Virus record (IMG/VR): IMGVR_UViG_3300032271_001027 | Coordinates: 1 to 36,075 of that record | DNA: 36,075 nt | Direction: 5' to 3' (one strand) | Source: a virus | In this document: one piece after another, positions 23,543 to 30,590 of the stretch | How positions within the stretch are numbered: position 1 is the stretch's first letter | Layout: the number at the start of each line of letters is the position of its first letter | Made by a program: the position numbers and the translations under genes | The notes under the pieces: model-generated | What the model was told of the DNA's origin: nothing | The model's input: the letters and a program-made list of their open reading frames with translations, nothing else | Database searches by the model: none

Positions 23543-23782
23543 TTACTTGGAGTGGTGCAGGGCCTGCCACGCCAGCGCCAGGTAGACGATGGATCCGTTG
23601 ATTTCCGCATCGGAAAAACGGAATTCCTTGATCAGTGCCAGGCGGGTGCGCTGATAAGCGATCTGGAGTTTCACCACGCCGGGATGGGCTTCGTCATTCA
23701 TTTCTTTGACGTAGCGTTTGGCTAACGAAAGCGATTTCCAAAAGGTCGCAAGGCCAACAAATAATTTCGATATATTAATCAT
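23543..23782 (-). CDS. Hypothetical helical protein, 79 aa
   Basis: The 79-residue protein is mostly helical (LFVGLATFWKSLSLAKRYVKEM, then KLQIAYQRTRLALIKEFRFS). It starts one base after the stop of the glycine-rich gene (TAATATG). A role in tail or fibre assembly is possible because adhesin genes often carry a small chaperone, but nothing in the sequence shows it. Confidence 0.7.
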   Translation of the reverse strand: MINISKLFVGLATFWKSLSLAKRYVKEMNDEAHPGVVKLQIAYQRTRLALIKEFRFSDAEINGSIVYLALAWQALHHSK

Positions 23783-23783
23783 A

Positions 23784-24560
23784 TTATGAAAACGACACCG
23801 TTGGTGATCCCGAGGTAGTTGTTACCGTGTAAATTTTGTATCCGGAAACGGCAGTAGAAAGGGTGGAGGAAACCGTTCCATTGAAAGTTGCCGTGTTTGT
23901 GTTTGGAATTTTAAGGACGACAATTCCAGAACCTCCATTGGTTCCGTCAGCGGGGGTATTTCCATTTGCGCTAGAAATTCCACCACCACCCCCACCCCCT
24001 GTATTATTCCCTCCTCCAGAAAGTGCTGGGGATCCAGTCTGCTCGTTTCCGCCATCTCCTCCCTGACCATAAACAATAGAAGTTCCCGTGATCGCCGAAG
24101 TAATTCCCGAGCCCCCACTTCCTGGCGGCCCCCCCTGAGTTTGACCAGCATTTTGACCTACCCCTGCAGCGCCTCCTCCCCCTCCACCATACGTTTGACC
24201 AAATCCATCTGTATAATTTGCCCCACCGGCATAACCAGAACCACTTGTGCTGCCGTTCCCACCGTTGGCCGTGACATTTGCAAATATACTGTTTGTTCCA
24301 GAGGTTATTATTCCACCAGACCCGTAAGAATTAACAATACCGCCATCCCCTACGCGCAAGGAATATGCATAGTTCAAATTAAAAGAATTACTTCCCGTAA
24401 GAACAGCTCCCCCACCCCCTGCATTGGTAAAAGACGCACCTCCACTTGAACCACCACCCACAACAAGGTAACTAACAGAAATGAGCACAGGCGCAGCTCC
24501 AAAGGTCAACACACTTGTCGGCCCAACCAAAAGTGGATTTCCTGTGATCGTGACGCCCAT
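23784..24560 (-). CDS. Glycine-rich adhesin-like tail protein, 258 aa
   Basis: The 258-residue protein is strongly enriched in Gly, Ser, Asn and Thr with runs such as VVGGGSSGG, AGGGGAV and TGGGGGGG between about residues 30 and 215. A beta-rich end (TATFNGTVSSTLSTAVSGYKIYTV) follows. Glycine-rich, polyglycine-sandwich-type domains are used as receptor-binding tips in T4-like gp38 adhesins and many tail fibres. It abuts a 59-residue gene by TAAATG. A host-recognition role is inferred. Confidence 0.8.
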   Translation of the reverse strand: MGVTITGNPLLVGPTSVLTFGAAPVLISVSYLVVGGGSSGGASFTNAGGGGAVLTGSNSFNLNYAYSLRVGDGGIVNSYGSGGIITSGTNSIFANVTANGGNGSTSGSGYAGGANYTDGFGQTYGGGGGGAAGVGQNAGQTQGGPPGSGGSGITSAITGTSIVYGQGGDGGNEQTGSPALSGGGNNTGGGGGGGISSANGNTPADGTNGGSGIVVLKIPNTNTATFNGTVSSTLSTAVSGYKIYTVTTTSGSPTVSFS

Positions 24561-24740
24561 TTAGGAAACCGGATACTGCGACGCATAGGAATCAGCCGCC
24601 CGTTGAATAACCCAAGTCAGGTAAGCTTCATCGGTATCAAACGGGGCCCCGGACTCGGAAGGAGGGTTGGCGTTGTGAGCGAGGCGGGCGGCGGTGATAC
24701 CACAAGCCTGTTCTGACGTGAAATTAATCGTGAAATTCAT
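24561..24740 (-). CDS. Small tail-region protein, 59 aa
   Basis: A 59-codon frame (MNFTINFTSEQACGITAARL...) overlaps the end of the 55-residue gene by 17 bases and stops one codon before the glycine-rich gene (TAAATG). It fills what would be a 160-base gap. The helical SEQACGITAARLAHNAN and AYLTWVIQRAADSYA segments resemble small proteins found next to tail fibre genes, as does its acidic centre. Function unknown. Confidence 0.72.
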   Translation of the reverse strand: MNFTINFTSEQACGITAARLAHNANPPSESGAPFDTDEAYLTWVIQRAADSYASQYPVS

Positions 24741-24891
24741 CGGTAGCCTTTGGGTTGATGGTTTCTGCTAAAGTTTCCAAAGCCTTCTGGATCGCGATAT
24801 ATCCAGCTCTAGAGATGGCGTTGATATTCCGAGGCTCCAGAGCATCGGAGAGAAGTTGGAGAGCTTCTTGCGGAGTCATGGGTTCATTCAT
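24724..24891 (-). CDS. Small helical protein, 55 aa
   Basis: From the ATG at 24891, seven bases after the upstream stop, the frame gives 55 residues (MNEPMTPQEALQLLSDALEP...) that are almost all helix. The ORF extending to 24930 overlaps the upstream gene and is less likely. Small helical proteins of this type often sit between fibre genes; function unknown. Confidence 0.68.
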   Translation of the reverse strand: MNEPMTPQEALQLLSDALEPRNINAISRAGYIAIQKALETLAETINPKATDEFHD

Positions 24892-24895
24892 AAAA

Positions 24896-25507
24896 TTAAG
24901 CAAGGGCAATTCCGACCATGGTTCCGGCATTATTTGCCCAAAGTTTCACCACTCCTGTTGTGGTATTTCTCCATAGAGCGCAAGAACCCGCTCCATTATT
25001 CCAAGGTGTTGTGCTAGTTGTAGGGTCTCCAGCACCTGAGTAATACTGCCAAGTGAACGTGTTGTAACAGGTAACTGTACTGGTAGACATTTGGAACTGG
25101 CGGGATGTATCGGTACAGTAAAAATCAATCTGCTCGGCAGAATTAAGCCTGAGACGACGGGCGGTTCCCGTGCCTGCTTTCTGAGTGCCAATCGTCAGAG
25201 CATTGGCATTGGTGGTCCAATCAAGGACTGCCCTTTCATAGTTGCTGGCATCCGTATAAGTGTTGTAGACGCGAAACGTGTTGGCATTCGTGCCATTGCG
25301 TTGGGCAAACGTGTTTGCCGCATCGGCAGTTAAAATAGCATTTGTGCTTCCATTTCCAATCAATGGACTCGTCAATGTTTTATTGGTCAGGGTTTGAGTC
25401 CCCGTGAGTATTGCGACATTAGAAGAGAGCCTAGCATCGGCGAGCGCCCCCGTAGTCAGAAGCGAAGCATTTGTCGTTGGCGCTGAAGAAAAAGGAGGGA
25501 TGGGCAT
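24896..25507 (-). CDS. Tail fibre-like protein, 203 aa
   Basis: The 203-residue protein contains LTGTQTLTNKTLTSPLIGNG (about residues 32-51), the hallmark 'GTQTLTNKTLTSP' repeat of tail fibre and phage adhesin shafts, then ADAANTFAQRNGTNANTFRVYNTY, and a beta-rich domain ending WRNTTTGVVKLWANNAGTM. It is one of several adhesin-like genes in a row between adaptor and lysis cassette. Confidence 0.82.
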   Translation of the reverse strand: MPIPPFSSAPTTNASLLTTGALADARLSSNVAILTGTQTLTNKTLTSPLIGNGSTNAILTADAANTFAQRNGTNANTFRVYNTYTDASNYERAVLDWTTNANALTIGTQKAGTGTARRLRLNSAEQIDFYCTDTSRQFQMSTSTVTCYNTFTWQYYSGAGDPTTSTTPWNNGAGSCALWRNTTTGVVKLWANNAGTMVGIALA

Positions 25508-25508
25508 A

Positions 25509-26555
25509 TTATGAGCCTATGTAAGAAAGGTTTCCCGTTGAGGCCGTTCCAATCAGATAGACAACATTTAAATTTGAAACCGCCAAACCAATACTTGCTC
25601 CCGAAGGTAATGCGTATCCATTGGAAGAAGTCACCCCACTGGTTCCCAAATAAACTGTTGCAGTAGCATTGTTCGTGAGGACGATGCCCGTGGTAAGCGT
25701 TGCAGAAGGAAGTGCGGCTGCCGAGGCGGTCACGGTTTGTTGTCCTGCTGTGAAAGTGCTGGGATTTGTCAGATAGCCAATCGCGTTAGTACCGGCCCCA
25801 AGGGTAGGATTGCTGGAACTTGTTAAAGTAACAGAACCCCCAACAATAGAATCATAGACAGGCGTTAAAGAACTTGTTCCCAATCCTCCGGCAATGGTGG
25901 AAATAGAAACCGTCCCCCCTGTAAGCGAGACCGATTGCCCGCTGGCCAAGGAAACCGCCGGAAGGGTTGCAATGCTTCCCACACTTGAAAGCGTCGACCC
26001 ATTGGCAAGCCCGGCCGTAAGCGTGCTGCCACTGGCAAGTGCCGAGGTCAGCGATTGCCCACTGGTCAACGAAACCGCCGGAAGGGTTGAAATCGCCGCC
26101 GTGAGAGAATCGGTTGAAGTGGCAAGGTTCCAATTCCTGGATGAAGTCACCGTACCACTCACCGGCAGGGTCACCCCGGATCCGACTCCGGACAACGTGA
26201 CCGAGGAACTGCCACCCCCACCCCCGGACAACACGTTGACATTAAGGTTGCCCAAGGTGTCGGTCTTAATCGCCCGGTAGGTCGACCCATCGTAACCTTG
26301 AATGGTCGAAGTTCCCGACCCTCCACCCCCGCCACCCGTGCCGCCGGTGACCGTCAGCGTGCCGGTCGACAACTGGCTTTTGATGGCATTGACATCGGCG
26401 GCCATGGCCGTCTCAATTCCGGTCTGCGTCGTGAGGATCGTCTCCACATTTCCGATGGAGGAAACGGTGCCCGAAATGACGACCGCCCCCGTGGAATCGA
26501 CCCTGACCGGGTGTTTCAGTCCGCTGCTGTCTTTGCCAATGATTAGGTCGCTCAT
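25509..26555 (-). CDS. Tail fibre-like repeat protein, 348 aa
   Basis: The 348-residue protein starts SDLIIGKDSSGLKHPVRVDS (the opening of many phage proteins with 'DSTGAV' strands). A shaft with repeated units such as LPAVSLTSGQSLTSALASGS follows (about 165-230), then a C-terminal domain (about 250-348) rich in Ala, Thr and Gly. It overlaps no neighbour. A structural or host-contact tail role is inferred from composition and position. Confidence 0.8.
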   Translation of the reverse strand: MSDLIIGKDSSGLKHPVRVDSTGAVVISGTVSSIGNVETILTTQTGIETAMAADVNAIKSQLSTGTLTVTGGTGGGGGGSGTSTIQGYDGSTYRAIKTDTLGNLNVNVLSGGGGGSSSVTLSGVGSGVTLPVSGTVTSSRNWNLATSTDSLTAAISTLPAVSLTSGQSLTSALASGSTLTAGLANGSTLSSVGSIATLPAVSLASGQSVSLTGGTVSISTIAGGLGTSSLTPVYDSIVGGSVTLTSSSNPTLGAGTNAIGYLTNPSTFTAGQQTVTASAAALPSATLTTGIVLTNNATATVYLGTSGVTSSNGYALPSGASIGLAVSNLNVVYLIGTASTGNLSYIGS

Positions 26556-26567
26556 AAAAGTGTTATT

Positions 26568-27359
26568 CTATCGGGTCATGGCCGTGAAGTTACCGCGCTG
26601 GCCCTGTTTCATTTCGATCTTGTCCCATTCGGTATTGAGGCATTCGCGGACTTTGGCCTCATGGATCGCGGCCTTGTCGAATTGTCCATCCTCACGCTGG
26701 GCCTCGGCACAGATGCCGAATTTGACCGCTTCGGCCACGACGTAGGGAATGGTGGTCCCATCCGAATAGTTGGCCGTGGTAAAGACTGCGGGCCGCGTGG
26801 TGAACTGAATCCAGACCGTGGAGGGAATCGAAGTCACCGAGAGTCCGTTCTGGCCGACCACGATGCCGTCATTGGTCAGCATCCAGTTGACCGGCGTGGC
26901 GTAACGATTCGTGCGGGGATCGCTTTGAAAGACTCCCAGGACTTCACCAATCGGGGTCTGTGTCGTCCCGCCAATTACCTGATCGAGGTTGATGGCGTAG
27001 AGGATGCCACCCCCGTTGGATGAGGTGTAGGAGCTGGCCAAGGCCCAATAGGTGTCGGCCGTGTCGGTGATGGGATTCTGTGCCGAATTTGCTTGGAGTG
27101 CGTAATAGTAATTCCCGTCACTACCCAGGACGACATCCCCAGCAGAATAGGAATTTCCATTGGCCCAAGTGTCGTAGAATTGGCGACTCTCAAAGCGGAC
27201 CGCATCCGGCCAAGGATACATTTCCCAGGCGGTTCGGTAGACCGAGTTTGCGTATTCGACAAACGCGGCCAAGGTATTGGCCGAAGGGGTCAGCAAGGGG
27301 TCGAGCCCCATGCGGGCCAAGGCTCCGTCAACCACGCTTTTGAAAGTTACCGTCCTCAT
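26568..27359 (-). CDS. Head-tail adaptor-like protein with carbohydrate-binding insert, 263 aa
   Basis: The 263-residue protein begins MRTVTFKSVVDGALARMGLDP, with helices and WEMYPWP, as in podovirus head-tail adaptor (gp11/gp4-like) proteins. Residues about 66-107 (NSYSAGDVVLGSDGNYYYAL, then a Trp) look like a CBM5/12-type chitin/carbohydrate-binding fold, an insert also seen in other phage adaptor proteins. The end is helical (AEAVKFGICAEAQREDGQFD). It overlaps the upstream gene by ATGA. Confidence 0.78.
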   Translation of the reverse strand: MRTVTFKSVVDGALARMGLDPLLTPSANTLAAFVEYANSVYRTAWEMYPWPDAVRFESRQFYDTWANGNSYSAGDVVLGSDGNYYYALQANSAQNPITDTADTYWALASSYTSSNGGGILYAINLDQVIGGTTQTPIGEVLGVFQSDPRTNRYATPVNWMLTNDGIVVGQNGLSVTSIPSTVWIQFTTRPAVFTTANYSDGTTIPYVVAEAVKFGICAEAQREDGQFDKAAIHEAKVRECLNTEWDKIEMKQGQRGNFTAMTR

Positions 27360-27814
27360 GAAACGGCCTGATCAGGGGTTTCCGTCACTTCGGTTCCATC
27401 CACGGTCCCCTCGGTGGACGGGGGCGGAAGGTCTTCTTCAGCAAAAATGTGTTCGGCCAGCATCGTGGATGTCGGATGCTCTTTGGGGGGTGCAGCAAAG
27501 CTCATGATCTTGTCGCTGATCCCCTTGACCCGCTGGATCACCCCATCCCGTTCCAAGGCATCGGTGAAAGCCGGATCCTTCCAGCAATCGGGTCCGAAGA
27601 TGGCTTTCATGTGGGCATGAAGGTCGGCATCGATCCGGTACTTGAGCTGGCCGATCCCGTCCATGAGTCGTGACGAATTCTCCAGGCGCCGGGAGTAGGC
27701 GTTGACCTGCTCCTGACGCAGGGAAGCCTGCACGGCGTGTTGCTTGAATCCTTGGCGGAATTCATTTAAGACGGCCGCACTGCACTCAATGGGTTCGATC
27801 AAGGATTCGGACAT
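27356..27814 (-). CDS. Hypothetical virion-region protein, 152 aa
   Basis: The 152-residue protein is helical through about residue 110 (AVLNEFRQGFKQHAVQASLR, YRIDADLHAHMKAIFGP), with an acidic, Thr-rich tail. It comes directly after the capsid gene's terminator-like hairpin and is coupled to the adaptor gene. A head-completion role is plausible by position only. Confidence 0.75.
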   Translation of the reverse strand: MSESLIEPIECSAAVLNEFRQGFKQHAVQASLRQEQVNAYSRRLENSSRLMDGIGQLKYRIDADLHAHMKAIFGPDCWKDPAFTDALERDGVIQRVKGISDKIMSFAAPPKEHPTSTMLAEHIFAEEDLPPPSTEGTVDGTEVTETPDQAVS

Positions 27815-27845
27815 GGGTTAAGGGATTTAATGGTGGGCGTGGGCC

Positions 27846-27888
27846 GTGATGGGAGCGCCCACCCCGTAGGGTGGACGCTCAGTATCAC
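27846..27888. terminator. Large stem-loop between capsid and downstream genes
   Basis: GAGCGCCCACCC (27853-27864), loop CGTA, GGGTGGACGCTC (27869-27880) pair over 12 positions with one mismatch. Outside a small internal loop, GTGAT (27846-27850) pairs with ATCAC (27884-27888). There is no T-run after it on the minus strand, so it may attenuate transcription or protect capsid mRNA rather than act as a simple terminator. Confidence 0.72.
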
Positions 27889-27898
27889 GAACCAAGGA

Positions 27899-28915
27899 TT
27901 ACGCGTTGGCGGCGTCGATCTTGGCGTGGGCCTGTGGGTTCGTGGGAACCAGGGCCACAATCGCCTCGACAATGCCACGACGGCCTGCACCGAGGTCGGG
28001 GAGTTCGGTGAAGAACGGCGCAGTGTGCGTGCGCACCTCGACGAACTCCGGATCGATGATGTAACCAGTGCGAGTGGTGGGCAGGAATGCGGAGAGGTGA
28101 AGCTCCAGATTGCCGTAGTCGCCGCTGTAGATGTCCACCACGGAGCTGACCATCTTGCTGTTCACGTCCTGATTGTAGAAACGCACAGGGGTGTTGCTCG
28201 TCTTGCTCGGAAGGTAGCGGCTGAAGTCGCTGACCGAGTTCTTGATGTCGCTGCCGACGATGGCGAGGAGATCACCACCACGCCCGGTAACGCTCCAGCG
28301 CTGCTGAAGCACGCCACGGAGGGAGTCCTCTGTGAAGGCGCTCAGGTTGCCGGAATAAATCTGGCTGGAGCTGAGCAGGACGTTGGACTGACCAAGGGCC
28401 ACCGAGTCGGCCGAGGCACTGAGCCACTGACCAAGACCACGGGTCTTGTAGGCCACCGAACCGGTTCCAGCCACCGCGCCATTGGCGCTGAGGAAAGTCG
28501 CCTCGATGTCGCGCTTGACCATGATGGTTGCCTTGGCCTTCGCACGAGCAAATTCCGTGGCCCCTGCGACACCCTGGGGGTCGGGGTTGTTGACACCGGC
28601 CACCGTGGCGACGGTCTCCTCCAGGCGGCTGACGCCGGGTACGCGGCGGAACTGCTGGATGTAGTTGCCGATGCGGTAACGGGTCGACGCGAAGTCGGCG
28701 GCGTCGGTGTAGGCGACCTCAGTGCCATCCACGGTGCCAAAAGTCTGGGTGGAGGGATAGGAATCGACAAGCCACTCGACGTAGGCGTTGGTGGGCTTCT
28801 TGGAGCCCTTCTTGATGGTGGAGGTCAGGACGGTTTCCTTGGCGTCCACGACCGCGATGATGTCGGAGAGGTCTTCCCTCTTACCGACGCTATTGAGATA
28901 AGTTGTTGCTGCCAT
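27899..28915 (-). CDS. Major capsid protein, DUF5309 (SU10-like) family
   Basis: The 338-residue protein begins MAATTYLNSVGKREDLSDII, then VVDAKETVLTSTIKKGSKKP, YIQQFRRVPGVSRLEETV (about 103-120) and FARAKAKATIMVKRDIEATF (about 139-158). An N-terminal arm, the 'D--A-F---K-A--ELK-D-E---L' type helix and beta-rich C-terminal part fit the HK97-fold DUF5309/SU10 major capsid family. Length is normal. It is preceded by the acidic scaffold gene and flanked by two strong inverted repeats, one upstream and one downstream. Confidence 0.88.
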   Translation of the reverse strand: MAATTYLNSVGKREDLSDIIAVVDAKETVLTSTIKKGSKKPTNAYVEWLVDSYPSTQTFGTVDGTEVAYTDAADFASTRYRIGNYIQQFRRVPGVSRLEETVATVAGVNNPDPQGVAGATEFARAKAKATIMVKRDIEATFLSANGAVAGTGSVAYKTRGLGQWLSASADSVALGQSNVLLSSSQIYSGNLSAFTEDSLRGVLQQRWSVTGRGGDLLAIVGSDIKNSVSDFSRYLPSKTSNTPVRFYNQDVNSKMVSSVVDIYSGDYGNLELHLSAFLPTTRTGYIIDPEFVEVRTHTAPFFTELPDLGAGRRGIVEAIVALVPTNPQAHAKIDAANA

Positions 28916-28930
28916 TTGATTGGGTGGTTG

Positions 28931-28957
28931 GGCGCTAGGTTTTTAAGTTCTAGTGCC
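28931..28957. repeat. Inverted repeat in the capsid leader
   Basis: GGCGCTAG (28931-28938) and CTAGTGCC (28950-28957) pair except at one position across an 11-base loop, in the 75-base gap before the capsid ATG. It could be an operator, an mRNA-stabilising 5' hairpin or an RNase site. No Shine-Dalgarno sequence lies between it and the ATG (CCACCCAATCAA). Confidence 0.55.
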
Positions 28958-28990
28958 GGATGATTGATTGGGTTGCTGCGTTAGTGGTTG

Positions 28991-30043
28991 CTACCCGCCG
29001 AAATAGGCCGTGAGGTCATCCACCGATCCGGATCCGATCACTCGGTCGAGCTGGTTGGACTTGCCCTTGGTACTGGCGGCGGGCGGGCGGCTGGCCGAGG
29101 ACTTGGGGACCGCCGGGGCGATCACCTTCCTGGACGGGGCCGCAAGTGTGCTGGCGTTTGCGTTGGCAGCTTTCGATTCGGCAGGCTTCGACTGATTGGA
29201 CTGATGGGCTTGGAGGCGGTAACGCATTCCGAGCAGGGCATCCCCGATCACCATTTCGTAACCGGGCAGGCGCTTGAGCGCCGGAACGGCCTTGAGGGTG
29301 TCGACCATGACCTTGTGCTCGGCACTGCCGACCTTGAAGAGGTCGGGGTAGGCGGCACGGGCCTCGGGCAGGATTTGCTCGCGCTGGGCAATGTATTCCC
29401 TGCGGGTCGGCGCATGGTCGGTCAGCAGGGCGTCGGTTTGGGCGATGTATTTTGCAATCTCGCTCCGGTCGACATAACGCTCGCTGCCGTCCGGATTGGT
29501 GACGGTGGCCCCGTCCGGATTGGCTAGTGCCCAGGCGCGGACCTTCTTGGCCGCGCCGACCTTGGCTTCCAGTTCGGACATCGAATCAAGGTCCGACAAC
29601 GGGTCGTCGGCCGTGGGTTCGAGTTTGATGGCGGACCGTTTCTCGACTTCAACCTTGAGGGCCTCGTTCTCGGCCCGGAGCGATTCGGCAGCGGACTCGG
29701 CTTCCTTGCGGCGTCGGGTCAACTTGTCGATGCGCTTTTCGAGCTTTTCGATTCCCTTGGGCTTGTCGCCTTCGGACTCCTCCTTGTCATCGTCCTCCTC
29801 TTCCTTGGATTCCTCCTCGGACTTGGTTTCGTCAGTTTCCTCCGCGTCCTTCTCCTCGGTTTCCGGATCCTCGGACTCGGGCTCGGGCTTGTTCTTGGAG
29901 TCTTTCGACTTGCCAAGGGCCTGGGCCACCTCGGGCGGGAGATGTTCTAGGATGTCGCTGATGGAATCATAAGACTCCTCGGCGGGTTCGGTCGCGGGTG
30001 CTGCAGTTTCTTGGGTGCTTTCGCTCATAGTGTTTAAGGCCAC
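28991..30043 (-). CDS. Capsid scaffolding protein
   Basis: Up to 350 residues from the GTG at 30043 (345 from the ATG at 30028). The N-terminal 110 residues are extremely acidic with Lys/Glu runs (SEEESKEEEDDDKEESEG), a coiled coil follows (about 105-155, EKLEKRIDKLTRRRKEAESA), and the end is Ser/Ala/Lys-rich with a short DDLTAYFGG C-terminus. This is the usual plan of phage scaffolds. It lies between portal and capsid genes. The GTG start overlaps the stop of a 24-codon leader ORF (TAGTG), so coupled re-initiation is possible; the ATG is the alternative. Confidence 0.85.
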   Translation of the reverse strand: MALNTMSESTQETAAPATEPAEESYDSISDILEHLPPEVAQALGKSKDSKNKPEPESEDPETEEKDAEETDETKSEEESKEEEDDDKEESEGDKPKGIEKLEKRIDKLTRRRKEAESAAESLRAENEALKVEVEKRSAIKLEPTADDPLSDLDSMSELEAKVGAAKKVRAWALANPDGATVTNPDGSERYVDRSEIAKYIAQTDALLTDHAPTRREYIAQREQILPEARAAYPDLFKVGSAEHKVMVDTLKAVPALKRLPGYEMVIGDALLGMRYRLQAHQSNQSKPAESKAANANASTLAAPSRKVIAPAVPKSSASRPPAASTKGKSNQLDRVIGSGSVDDLTAYFGG

Positions 30044-30117
30044 TAAGCGGCCGTAATGTCAGCACTTGCCTTTGCCCCGCGTGGTGCGGTGCTGATCGAA
30101 GCGCAGGAAGATCCCAT
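30043..30117 (-). CDS. Possible 24-codon leader peptide before the scaffold
   Basis: An ATG at 30117 opens 24 codons (MGSSCASISTAPRGAKAS...) ending TAG, whose last base is the first base of the scaffold GTG (TAGTG). The ATG lies 31 bases after a CTTAAG element, almost the same distance as in the leaderless promoters of the fibre and 92-residue genes. It could be a translated leader that couples to the scaffold. No protein-level evidence exists. Confidence 0.4.
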   Translation of the reverse strand: MGSSCASISTAPRGAKASADITAA

Positions 30118-30154
30118 GCGCGGAATGTGCTCCCTCCGAGGGGGGCACCTTAAG
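30118..30154 (-). promoter_or_regulatory. Degenerate late promoter element (scaffold-capsid)
   Basis: TTAAGG (30153-30148, minus strand) with AACCTT before it matches the other elements, but the -10 position (GCACAT, or CACATT with an 18-base spacer) is weak. The spacer holds an imperfect GC-rich hairpin (30127-30148). A promoter is likely by analogy, perhaps weaker or activator-dependent. Confidence 0.5.
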
Positions 30155-30174
30155 AAGGTTCTGTCGAAAAATGT

Positions 30175-30486
30175 TTAATTTCCCTGGCGTTGCCGCATCG
30201 CTTCGGCACGGAGGTTGAGCAAATACTCCTCCAGGCGGTCGAGTCCATTCTCGCCGCCCAGGGCAAAGATCGTTTCCCGTTCGCTCTTGATGATTGCCTT
30301 GGCCTCGCTGCGGGCCTCGGTCCGGGCGCGGTCGATCACTTCCAACACGGCCTGCAGGACGGGGTGATCGGCATCGACCGACAACGCCCCCACCAGGGCG
30401 GCATCATCTAGGCGAGTGGCCCGCAAGACGTAAGGTTTCGGGAACAGAGATTTCAATCTGGAACTTAGGAAGGCAGGAAGATTCAT
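30175..30486 (-). CDS. Hypothetical protein between portal and scaffold, 103 aa
   Basis: The 103-residue protein is basic and helical (FLSSRLKSLFPKPYVLRATR at the start; RTEARSEAKAIIKSERETI in the middle; GLDRLEEYLLNLRAEAMRQR at the end). Its start overlaps the stop of the 35-codon gene (ATGA). No family is recognised. Confidence 0.75.
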   Translation of the reverse strand: MNLPAFLSSRLKSLFPKPYVLRATRLDDAALVGALSVDADHPVLQAVLEVIDRARTEARSEAKAIIKSERETIFALGGENGLDRLEEYLLNLRAEAMRQRQGN

Positions 30487-30590
30487 TTGGATGATGTTGC
30501 CTGTTTTCCCGCCCGGAGATTGGCCTCCAACATGGCCAGCAATTTCTCGGCCGGGCTCAACTTCTTAAATCGGATTTTCTTGGGTTTCAT
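30483..30590 (-). CDS. Small basic protein, 35 aa
   Basis: The ATG at 30590 overlaps the portal stop (ATGA) and its stop overlaps the start of the 103-residue gene (ATGA at 30486-30483). The 35-residue product (MKPKKIRFKKLSPAEKLLAM...) is lysine-rich. AGGA lies about 7 bases upstream. Exact coupling at both ends supports translation; function unknown. Confidence 0.7.
   Translation of the reverse strand: MKPKKIRFKKLSPAEKLLAMLEANLRAGKQATSSK

Noticed and set aside
27830-28963. Long plus-strand frame opposite the capsid gene (377 codons), and similar ones opposite the portal (30602-31678, 31733-32713)
   Set aside because: The minus-strand genes are firmly identified; these open antisense frames follow from codon bias. 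They have no start context or coupling.
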